Source: DASPXY01 sp038227745 (GTDB lineage: Bacteria > Planctomycetota > Planctomycetia > Gemmatales > Gemmataceae). Taken from it: DNA of 8,036 nucleotides. How positions within the stretch are numbered: position 1 is the stretch's first letter; each line of letters starts with the position of its first letter. Made by a program: the position numbers and the translations under genes. Positions 1-5,102 of the stretch are shown in pieces. The stretch lies in NCBI GenBank assembly GCA_038227745.1, contig JBBRPS010000484.1, positions 1 to 8,036 of the forward strand, in the 5' to 3' direction. The notes beneath the pieces were generated by a model, which saw only the letters and a program-made list of their open reading frames with translations, made no database searches and had not been told where the DNA came from.

Positions 1-201
1 CACGCGCAGACCGCCGGGCGGGAGGGTCCGGGGTGCGCGCCTAAGCCGCGGGGGGCGAAACAATGTGCCCAAACGAGTGAACATCCTATGGCCCAAGGAC
101 TTGGATTTACTGGAGGCACATGACAGTGCCATTCGCGCCTGGAACTTTATGGCGAGCCGGGGGCGTTGGAGCAGTTTGCGGCGGCGTGTAGCGGGTTTGC
201 G

Positions 202-276
202 GGTGCCATGCTTTCGCAGCCCCGCCTCGTCGGGGATCATTTCCCGGGCCGCAAGGGGCCGCGAAAGCATGGCACC
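202..276. repeat. Long inverted repeat, possible mobile hairpin element
   Basis: Sixteen bases at 202-217 (GGTGCCATGCTTTCGC) are exactly complementary to 261-276, giving a perfect 16-bp stem around a 43-base interior. The interior holds a nested hairpin, CCCCG at 220-224 with CGGGG at 231-235. The element lies between genes and shows no obvious target-site duplication. Its size and symmetry resemble REP or MITE-like dispersed elements, but one copy cannot prove mobility. A structured RNA or a bidirectional terminator is also possible. Confidence 0.6.
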
Positions 277-295
277 GCCGGAGGCGTCCGGTTCT

Positions 296-315
296 CCGGG
301 GGCTGACGCCCCCGG
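296..315. repeat. GC-rich 8-bp hairpin before the 340 gene
   Basis: CCGGGGGC (296-303) and GCCCCCGG (308-315) form a perfect 8-bp stem with a 4-base loop. It ends 24 bases before the ATG at 340 and 12 bases before the likely ribosome-binding site. No T-tract follows, so it is not a classical terminator. It could influence translation of the next gene, or simply be one of the GC-rich hairpins common between genes in such genomes. Confidence 0.45.
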
Positions 316-339
316 CGCGCCGGCAACGGGAGCAACACC

Positions 340-723
340 ATGGGCATGGAACAGAGGGTCGAGTTCGACGAGGGGGCGCGGCTCTGGCCCGCGGTGGCCG
401 AACTGCTCGGCGGGCGCGGCTACCCGGTGCAGATGCGCATGATCGACGGCCAGCTCGCTTTCCCCGACGAGGCGCCGCCCGACGACTGGCGCGAGCTGCG
501 CCTGGGCACGCCGGCCGGCATGATCTCGCTCCGCCGCGACGGGCCGGGCGCCGTCCTGCTCGTCACCTGGGGCAACGCCGACGAAGCGCTGCGGCAGGCG
601 TGGCACGCCCTGACCTGGGCGTGCGCGGAGGCGACCGGCGGGCGCGTGCGGATGCCGGCGGGGCCGGTCGCCGCCGGGGACTTCAAACGGACGGCCGACC
701 TGCCGCCGCCCCTGCGCGACTGA
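340..723 (+). CDS. Hypothetical protein, 127 aa
   Basis: This is a small acidic-to-neutral soluble protein that I do not recognise as a named family. The start at 340 is preceded by GGGAG at 328-332; an in-frame ATG at 346 is an alternative. There is no signal peptide and no membrane segment. The sequence reads like a compact alpha/beta domain, with strand-like stretches around residues 28-40 (MRMIDGQLAF), 56-65 and 70-77, and an alanine-rich helix with two tryptophans around residues 80-97. Codon use is strongly GC at third positions, like the undisputed genes nearby, which supports real coding. It converges on the Sm-like gene, with 29 bases between the two stop codons. It may be a lineage-specific conserved protein; no function can be assigned. 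Confidence 0.75.
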   Translation: MGMEQRVEFDEGARLWPAVAELLGGRGYPVQMRMIDGQLAFPDEAPPDDWRELRLGTPAGMISLRRDGPGAVLLVTWGNADEALRQAWHALTWACAEATGGRVRMPAGPVAAGDFKRTADLPPPLRD

Positions 724-752
724 CGGGCCGCGCCCCGTGGGCTTGAGGGCCT

Positions 753-1043
753 TTACTCGTCCACGACGTCGTCGAGCAGACCGATCGCGACCATGTCGGC
801 GCGGACGACGAGTACGCGCCGACGGTTCCGCTTGACCCCGGTGACCTGCGAGGCGGCGACGTAGTTCTCGCGCGAGGACTGCGTGTCGCGCAGGTCGTGG
901 ACGTCCGCGTCGCGCAGCTCCAGGAAGTCGCCGTCCACGCGCTTCAGCGTCCCCAAACACACGAACGGGCTGCGCAGGTCCACGACGACCTTCTGCCCGA
1001 CGAACTCGTCCAGCATTGCGGCGCTCGGCGACTGCTCTGCCAT
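753..1043 (-). CDS. Sm/LSm-like small protein, 96 aa
   Basis: The protein is 96 residues long. Residues 15-48 follow the Sm1 pattern: a V-G-Q-K-V-V-V-D-L strand, a glycine-centred turn (L-G-T-L-K-R), then V-D-G-D-F-L-E-L-R-D-A, which matches the Sm signature of hydrophobic-D-x-x-x-hydrophobic-x-L-x-D. Residues 77-90 (VLVVRADMVAIGLL) look like a degenerate Sm2 motif. Sm-fold proteins usually form rings that bind RNA, as Hfq does in bacteria, but this is not Hfq: the Hfq Sm2 motif is absent. The start at 1043 is supported by GGAGG 7 bases upstream. The much longer open frame running upstream to 1913 is antisense to the isomerase gene. The tail (about 91-96) is acidic. The gene is divergent from the isomerase gene with 138 bases between them. 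An RNA-binding role is inferred from fold resemblance only. Confidence 0.8.
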   Translation of the reverse strand: MAEQSPSAAMLDEFVGQKVVVDLRSPFVCLGTLKRVDGDFLELRDADVHDLRDTQSSRENYVAASQVTGVKRNRRRVLVVRADMVAIGLLDDVVDE

Positions 1044-1181
1044 AATTCTGCCTCCGGGTTCGCGGGCGCACCGGCGGCCCGCTTCCCGATGGGGCGGCCG
1101 CTCGCTACTCTGACTCTGCCCGGTGCGCCGACCTTCTCTCTTTACCTCGGGCGCCGCACCGCGCGGCCCCTGGACGCCATC

Positions 1182-1979
1182 ATGCCGACTCCTCCTCTCG
1201 CCGCCGCAGAACGATTTTATCACGAGGCCCTCGGTCGGCTGCAACCCCTCCTCGACGGACAGCGCGCGGCGCTCGACCGGGCGGCCGCCCTGTGTACCGA
1301 GGCCATCGCCCGCGACGGCCTGGTCCACCTGTTCGGCTGCGGCCACAGCCGCATGCTCTGCGAGGAGATGACGCCGCGCCAGGGCTGCTTCGTCGGCTGG
1401 CACACCATCGTCGAGCTGGGCCTGACGTTCCACAACCTCATCGTCGGCCCCAACGGCCTGCGGCAGAGCCTGCACCTGGAGAAGACGCTGGGCTACGCGG
1501 AGCAGATCCTGCGCAACTTCGCCTTCGGGCCGCACGACGTGATGATCGTGATCTCGACGAGCGGCATCCGCGAGGTCATTATCGAGATGGCCGAGGGCGC
1601 CCGCCAGCGCGGCCTCTCGGTCATCGCCGTCGTCAGCCGGGCCCACTGCGAGCAGGCGAAACCGGCCCACCCGTCGGGCCAGAAGCTCCTCGACGTGGCC
1701 GACGTGGTGCTCGACAACGGGGCGCCGGTCGGCGACTGCGTGTTCGCGATCGAGGGGTTGAAGAATAAGACGGGGCCGTTCAGCACGCTCGGCGGGGCGA
1801 TGGTGATGAACATGCTGCGCTGCGAGGTGGCGCAGCGGCTGGCAGACCGCGGCGTCGAGCCGGTGTTCCTGCCGAGCCACCAGTTCGTCGGCAGCCGGAC
1901 GGTGGAGGAGCAACTCGAATACTTCTACTCCCAGTATGCCAAAAGGGTCGCGCCGCTGTACGGCCGCCAGGGGGTCTGA
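1182..1979 (+). CDS. SIS-domain sugar-phosphate isomerase-like protein
   Basis: The 265-residue product belongs to the sugar isomerase (SIS) fold, close to the UPF0309-like branch of stand-alone SIS proteins. An N-terminal helical part (1-45) precedes strand HLFGCGHSR (49-57), which holds the phosphosugar-binding G-x-G-x-S. A second signature, V-I-S-T-S-G (123-128), is followed by REVIIEMAEGARQRG and the strand SVIAVVS. Such proteins bind or isomerise phosphorylated sugars such as hexosamine or muramic-acid phosphates in the cytoplasm; the exact substrate cannot be read from sequence. I chose the ATG at 1182 because the similarity begins there. The frame is open back to 897, but that part runs antisense through the Sm-like gene. 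No good Shine-Dalgarno is visible before 1182. The stop is 2 bases before the next ATG, so translational coupling with the dehydrogenase is likely. Confidence 0.85.
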   Translation: MPTPPLAAAERFYHEALGRLQPLLDGQRAALDRAAALCTEAIARDGLVHLFGCGHSRMLCEEMTPRQGCFVGWHTIVELGLTFHNLIVGPNGLRQSLHLEKTLGYAEQILRNFAFGPHDVMIVISTSGIREVIIEMAEGARQRGLSVIAVVSRAHCEQAKPAHPSGQKLLDVADVVLDNGAPVGDCVFAIEGLKNKTGPFSTLGGAMVMNMLRCEVAQRLADRGVEPVFLPSHQFVGSRTVEEQLEYFYSQYAKRVAPLYGRQGV

Positions 1980-1981
1980 CG

Positions 1982-2785
1982 ATGGCCGGGCGTCTGGACG
2001 GCAAGCGCTGCCTGATCGTCGGCGGCACTTCGGGGATCGGCTGGGCCGCGGGGAGGCGATTCCTGCAGGAAGGCGCCCGCCTCGCCGTCGCCGGCCTCGA
2101 CGAGCCTCAGAGCCACCAGGGCGTCATCTCGCTGATGGAGGCGGCCGGGGCGTGCTTGTCCATCGGCTGCGACGTGCGCGATCCCAAACAGGTTGACGAA
2201 GCCTTCGCGTTCACGGTCGCGGTTTTCGGTGGCCTCGACGTGCTGTACCACGTCGCCGGCATCAGCGGGCGCGGCCACGGTGACGGCCCGCTGCACGAAT
2301 GCACCGAGGAGGGCTGGCAAGCGACCCTTGACGCCAACCTGACAAGCACCTTCCTGACCAACCGCGCCGCCGTGCGCCATTTCCTGGCGCACAAGCAGCC
2401 GGGGGCGATCCTCAACATGGCGAGCGTGCTGGCGCTGGCGCCGTCGCCGGGGCACTTCGACACCTGTGCCTACACGGCGTCCAAGGGCGGCGTGATCGCC
2501 CTGAGCAGGCTGGCGGCGGCGCGTTACGCGGCCGACGGCATTCGCGTCAACGTCCTCGCCCCGGGGTTGATCGACACGCCGATGGCGGCGCGGGCCGCCC
2601 ACGACCCCGCGATCCTCTCCTTCCTGCGCTCGAAGCAGCCGCTCAAGGGCGGGCCGGGCAGTGCGGCGGACTGCGCCGACGCCGCGGTGTTCCTGTGCAG
2701 CGACGAGGCCCGCTTCATCACTGGCGCGGTGCTGCCGGTGGACGGCGGCTGGTGCGTAAGCGAAGGGCAGTACGCCGGGGAATAG
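1982..2785 (+). CDS. SDR family NAD(P)-dependent oxidoreductase
   Basis: This is a classical short-chain dehydrogenase/reductase of 267 residues, the usual size. The Rossmann nucleotide-binding turn is GGTSGIG (14-20), with the adenine-contacting D64-V65. N119 of the catalytic tetrad lies in DANL, followed by S148, Y164 and K168 (YTASK), and by the P-G motif at 194-195 with T199. The C-terminus has the typical CSDEARFITG and LPVDGGW ending. One departure is HVAG (90-93) where NNAG or a close variant is usual. The Ser-Tyr gap is 16 residues, about 3 longer than common. It should oxidise or reduce an alcohol/carbonyl group, probably on a sugar or polyol given its isomerase neighbour 2 bases upstream; the substrate is unknown. 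The cofactor cannot be decided confidently, because strand 2 ends in AVAGLDE. Confidence 0.88.
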   Translation: MAGRLDGKRCLIVGGTSGIGWAAGRRFLQEGARLAVAGLDEPQSHQGVISLMEAAGACLSIGCDVRDPKQVDEAFAFTVAVFGGLDVLYHVAGISGRGHGDGPLHECTEEGWQATLDANLTSTFLTNRAAVRHFLAHKQPGAILNMASVLALAPSPGHFDTCAYTASKGGVIALSRLAAARYAADGIRVNVLAPGLIDTPMAARAAHDPAILSFLRSKQPLKGGPGSAADCADAAVFLCSDEARFITGAVLPVDGGWCVSEGQYAGE

Positions 2786-2829
2786 CCACGCGCCGCCCCG
2801 ATCGGGTTTCCCTCGCCGCCGTCGTCCGC

Positions 2830-2835
2830 TAGAAT
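2830..2835 (+). promoter_or_regulatory. Possible -10 element for the RNase D gene
   Basis: TAGAAT matches the sigma-70 -10 consensus at five of six positions. It lies in the 103-base gap between the dehydrogenase stop and the first possible RNase D start. The expected -35 region around 2807-2812 (TTTCCC) is poor. If real, transcription would start near 2842, upstream of all candidate RNase D start codons (2889 GTG, 2913 TTG). Confidence 0.3.
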
Positions 2836-2888
2836 GGAGTGGAACGGGCCTATCTCCCACGCCATCCCAGGCCCATGAGCCGCCGACC

Positions 2889-4097
2889 GTGGGCCTCGAG
2901 AGAACATCCGGCTTGAAAGAACACGTCATCACCCAGCCCGAAGAACTGACCGCCTGCTGTGCGCACCTCGCCACCTGCCGGCACTTCGGCTTCGACACCG
3001 AGTTCGTCGGCGAGGAAACGTACCACCCGCGCCTGTGCCTCATCCAGGTGGCGACCGACGAGGCGCTGTACCTGATCGACCCGCTCAGCGTTGGGCCGCT
3101 CGACGCCTTCTGGGATGTGGTCACCGACCCGGCCAATCTCGTCGTCGTCCACGCCGGCCGCGAGGAGGTGCGCCTGTGCCATCTCTGGAGCGGGCGGACG
3201 CCGGGCAACCTGTTCGACCTGCAGATCGCCGCCGGCCTGACCGGCCTGGCCTACCCGCTGGGCCACGGCAACCTCGTCAACCAGGTCCTGCGCGTCCACC
3301 TCTCCAAGGGCGAGACGCTGACCGAGTGGCGCACCCGGCCCCTGACGCGCGCCCAGATCCGCTACGCTTTCGACGACGTGCGCTATCTGCTGCCCGTGTG
3401 GCAACGGCTGTCGGCGCGGCTGGAGAAGCTCGGCCGCGCCGATTGGGCGCGCGAGGAGTTCGCGCGCCTGCGGATCAACGCCACGCCGGACGAGATGGGC
3501 GTGCTGGCCTCGACGGAGAAGTGGCGCAAACTGCGCGGGCTGGGTTCACTGGACCGCGTCCGCCTGACGATCGTGCGCGAGCTGTATAACTGGCGCGAGG
3601 AGACGGCGGCACGCACGAACAGGCCGGCGCGGACCATCGTGCGCGACGACCTGCTCGTCGAGATCGCCCGCCGCAACCCGACCAAGGCGCGCGACCTGCA
3701 CGTCGTCCGCGGCCTGCCGAAGCGCGACCTGGACGCGATCGTCGAGACGGTCGAGCGGGCGCGGGCGCTCCCCCCGGAGCAGCGCCCGGAGGTCGCCGAG
3801 CGCGAGCAGGACCCGCCGCAGGTCACGCTGGTGGGGGGCGTGCTGATGGCGGCGCTGGGCGACTATTGCACCCGCGAGCACCTGGCGCCGAACCTGGCCG
3901 CGACCACGCAGGACGTCAAGCTCGTGGTGCGGGCGCGGTTCCAGGGCGGCCCGCTGCCGGAAGACTCGCTGCTGACGCGCGGCTGGCGGGCGGTGCATGT
4001 GCTGCCGCACCTCGAAGCCATCCTCGGCGGGCGGCGCTCGCTGCGCGTCGTCAACCTCCGCGCCGAGGCGCCGCTAGGGTACGCGGACATGGAGTGA
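2889..4097 (+). CDS. rnd: Ribonuclease D (DEDDy exonuclease + HRDC)
   Basis: The product resembles the 3'-5' exoribonuclease RNase D, which trims tRNA and other structured RNA ends. Residue numbers here count from the GTG at 2889 (402 aa). Exo I is FGFDTEFVGEE with D36 and E38. Exo II is HAGREEV, where the usual metal-binding aspartate is E93. Exo III is YAFDDVRYLLPVW with Y159 and D163, the DEDDy type. An HRDC domain spans about 222-300 (RELYNWREETA, DDLLVEIARRNP). A C-terminal part with ATTQDVKLVVRAR and LLTRGWR is what I recall from planctomycete and cyanobacterial members, but not from E. coli RNase D. The start is uncertain: neither the GTG nor the in-frame TTG at 2913 has a strong Shine-Dalgarno. 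The TTG has GAGAG about 10 bases upstream, and the family similarity starts just after it. The gene ends 8 bases before a strong hairpin. Confidence 0.87.
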   Translation: MGLERTSGLKEHVITQPEELTACCAHLATCRHFGFDTEFVGEETYHPRLCLIQVATDEALYLIDPLSVGPLDAFWDVVTDPANLVVVHAGREEVRLCHLWSGRTPGNLFDLQIAAGLTGLAYPLGHGNLVNQVLRVHLSKGETLTEWRTRPLTRAQIRYAFDDVRYLLPVWQRLSARLEKLGRADWAREEFARLRINATPDEMGVLASTEKWRKLRGLGSLDRVRLTIVRELYNWREETAARTNRPARTIVRDDLLVEIARRNPTKARDLHVVRGLPKRDLDAIVETVERARALPPEQRPEVAEREQDPPQVTLVGGVLMAALGDYCTREHLAPNLAATTQDVKLVVRARFQGGPLPEDSLLTRGWRAVHVLPHLEAILGGRRSLRVVNLRAEAPLGYADME

Positions 4098-4105
4098 GAG
4101 CGCTC

Positions 4106-4135
4106 AAGCCCAGGGGGCTTGCACCCCCTGGGTTT
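4106..4135 (+). terminator. Hairpin terminator after RNase D
   Basis: AAGCCCAGGGGG (4106-4117) pairs with CCCCCTGGGTTT (4124-4135) as a 12-bp stem with one G-T wobble and a 6-base loop. It begins 8 bases after the RNase D stop. Only three T residues follow, within the stem, and the sequence then becomes G-rich, so intrinsic termination may be weak. The same kind of hairpin could also be a dispersed intergenic repeat. Confidence 0.6.
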
Positions 4136-4326
4136 GGGGGAAGGAAGGGCGGCACTCACGGCAATTCCAGTACCTTCTTCAGGCTTCCGCCAAAGTCGGC
4201 ACGGCTTACCGGGAAAACCGGCCTCGACCGGCCTCCCCAGGGACGGCCCTGTACGGAAGCCCCGCGCCTGCCGATTCCCCTAACCGCGGAGACGTTCGTC
4301 GCCCGCCTCGAAAAGGAGAGTCGCGC
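4136..4326. other. Intergenic region before the RdgC-like gene
   Basis: There is no gene here with good support. It holds a distant inverted repeat, GGCTTCCG (4182-4189) with CGGAAGCC (4254-4261), a small hairpin CAGGG/CCCTG (4238-4251), and the ribosome-binding site AAAAGGAGAG (4311-4320) of the next gene. On the minus strand, codons reading ADFGGSLKKVLELP and a TGA at 4156-4158 could be the worn C-terminus of an older gene, but this is too short to assign. Confidence 0.4.
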
Positions 4327-4926
4327 ATGGGCTTCTTCATAGGACGCGCCACCTTCCTGCGCTACCGCATCGACGGTCCCGCTCCCAAGCGGTTCGGCCC
4401 CGAGTACCTGGAGAAGCTCGCCGCCCGCGCCATCGGTCAACAGAAGACGGAGAGCAAGGACGGCACCGAGGTGGGTTGGATCGCCGGCGACGACATCCTC
4501 GACCTCGGCTTCGACCTGGCCAAGAACGTCGTCGCCGACACGTTGCACTTCGCCCTGCGCATCGACACCCAGAAGCTGCCCGCCGATTTGCTGCGGGCCT
4601 ACGCCCGCGCCGAACTCCAGGCCCTCGCCGCCGAGAACCCCAGCGGGCAACCCAGCGCGAAGCAGAAGAATCAAGCGGGTAAACTACCGCGGCAGGCGGG
4701 GCTGATCCTGGTGCGGCACGAGCAGCAGTACGAACTGACGCTCCAGGCCGAGACGCTCGCCGTCAGCGGGGCCAAGCTGCCCGCCAGCGAGGAGGGCGAG
4801 CCGCCGGCGCGGGGAAGAAGGCGCGGTTCACGTATCGGCAGGGGCAGTTCCTGGCGTTCATCCACCGCTACCTCTCGCAGTTGCCAGTTGCCAGTTGCCA
4901 GTTGCCAGTTGCCAGTTGCCAGCTAA
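4327..4926 (+). CDS. RdgC-like protein, internally deleted (likely pseudogene)
   Basis: The open frame is 199 residues and starts after a good AGGAG at 4314-4318. Residues 1-117 look like the N-terminal part of an RdgC-related protein (MGFFIGRATFLRYR, VGWIAGDDILD, LHFALRIDTQKLPADLL, then the basic Q-P-S-A-K-Q-K). RdgC proteins are ring-shaped DNA-binding proteins linked to recombination; this link is by resemblance, not proof. Residues 118-158 (GKLPRQAGLILVRHEQQYEL, then TLQAETLAVSGAKLP) look like the C-terminal part of the same family, so the central part, perhaps half of the protein, seems deleted around base 4675. After about 4800 the frame becomes arginine/serine-rich, and another frame carries recognisable LexA-like sequence. 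The last 16 residues are just the translated 7-bp repeat. The protein is probably non-functional, although it could still be expressed. Confidence 0.6.
   Translation: MGFFIGRATFLRYRIDGPAPKRFGPEYLEKLAARAIGQQKTESKDGTEVGWIAGDDILDLGFDLAKNVVADTLHFALRIDTQKLPADLLRAYARAELQALAAENPSGQPSAKQKNQAGKLPRQAGLILVRHEQQYELTLQAETLAVSGAKLPASEEGEPPARGRRRGSRIGRGSSWRSSTATSRSCQLPVASCQLPVAS
4803..4880 (+). pseudogene. N-terminal remnant of a LexA-like winged-helix protein
   Basis: Read in a different frame from the RdgC-like frame that covers it, codons 4803-4880 give an alanine/glycine stretch and then KKARFTYRQGQFLAFIHRYL followed by SQ. This resembles the first helix of LexA-type N-terminal DNA-binding domains, whose members commonly begin with R-F-T-x-x-Q-x-x-x-L-x-F-I. 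The rest of the winged helix should follow (a P-P-x-x-x-D segment and a recognition helix) but is replaced by the CAGTTGC tandem repeat. About 22 residues survive and there is no start codon of its own, so it is a truncated fragment. The similarity is short but specific. Confidence 0.5.
4878..4922. repeat. 7-bp tandem repeat (CAGTTGC, 6.4 copies)
   Basis: Six perfect copies of CAGTTGC occupy 4878-4919, followed by CAG at 4920-4922. The unit is not a multiple of three, so it is open in several frames and yields a seven-residue peptide period (QLPVASC). It joins the LexA-like remnant to the inverted repeat at 4930. Similar short heptamer arrays are scattered in many environmental bacterial genomes, which points to slippage-prone intergenic DNA rather than coding sequence. 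Confidence 0.9.
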
Positions 4927-4929
4927 GAA

Positions 4930-5031
4930 TTGAACCACAAAGCCCACAAAGACCACAGAGAATTGCAGGAGGGTGTTTTCTCTGGCATTTCTCTGACATT
5001 CTTTGTGGTCTTTGTGAGCTTTGTGGGTCAA
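4930..5031. repeat. Large inverted repeat, 34-bp arms (CACAAAG type)
   Basis: The arm 4930-4963 and the reverse complement of 4998-5031 match at 31 of 34 positions, leaving a 34-base loop. Each arm contains the words CCACAAAG and CACAAAGACCAC. The element is much richer in A and T than everything around it. It begins 3 bases after the stop of the degraded RdgC-like frame and ends 71 bases before the kinase start. It could act as a bidirectional terminator, a folded RNA or a dispersed hairpin repeat. The base composition suggests an origin different from the genes. Confidence 0.85.
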
Positions 5032-5102
5032 TATCACCCCTGGGTCCGCTACCATCGACCAGCGCAGCGCACCACGTTCCCCCGCCCGCCCGGAGGCCGC
5101 CC

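Larger units (their letters stand above)
1..339. other. Non-coding upstream region with hairpins
   Basis: No convincing gene is seen here. An open frame starts with GTG at 65 and has some plausible codons up to about 200, including a somewhat AT-richer patch around 61-150. It then runs straight through the two inverted repeats at 202-276 and 296-315 and overlaps the next gene out of frame, so it is more likely a chance frame or a worn remnant. I recognise no protein family in its first 45 residues. The region otherwise serves as the leader of the gene starting at 340. Confidence 0.5.

Noticed and set aside
65..442. Open frame of 125 residues starting with GTG
   Set aside because: It runs through two strong palindromes and overlaps the better-supported gene at 340 out of frame. 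No family is recognised; only the first 45 codons look even slightly coding.
897..1181. Earlier start for the SIS-domain protein
   Set aside because: These 95 codons are antisense to the Sm-like gene and show no SIS similarity.
1044..1913. Upstream extension of the minus-strand Sm-like frame to 386 residues
   Set aside because: The extension is antisense to the SIS-domain gene. The Sm-like start at 1043 has a good ribosome-binding site.
1925..3208. Minus-strand frame of 427 residues
   Set aside because: It is antisense to the SDR and RNase D genes, both of which have clear catalytic motifs on the plus strand.
4878..4922. CRISPR-like repeat
   Set aside because: The unit is 7 bp with no spacers, so it is a simple tandem repeat.
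4881..5102. TTG start at 4881 for the kinase
   Set aside because: It would translate the heptamer array and the AT-rich inverted repeat. ATG 5103 has GGAGG at the right distance and begins the family-like sequence.
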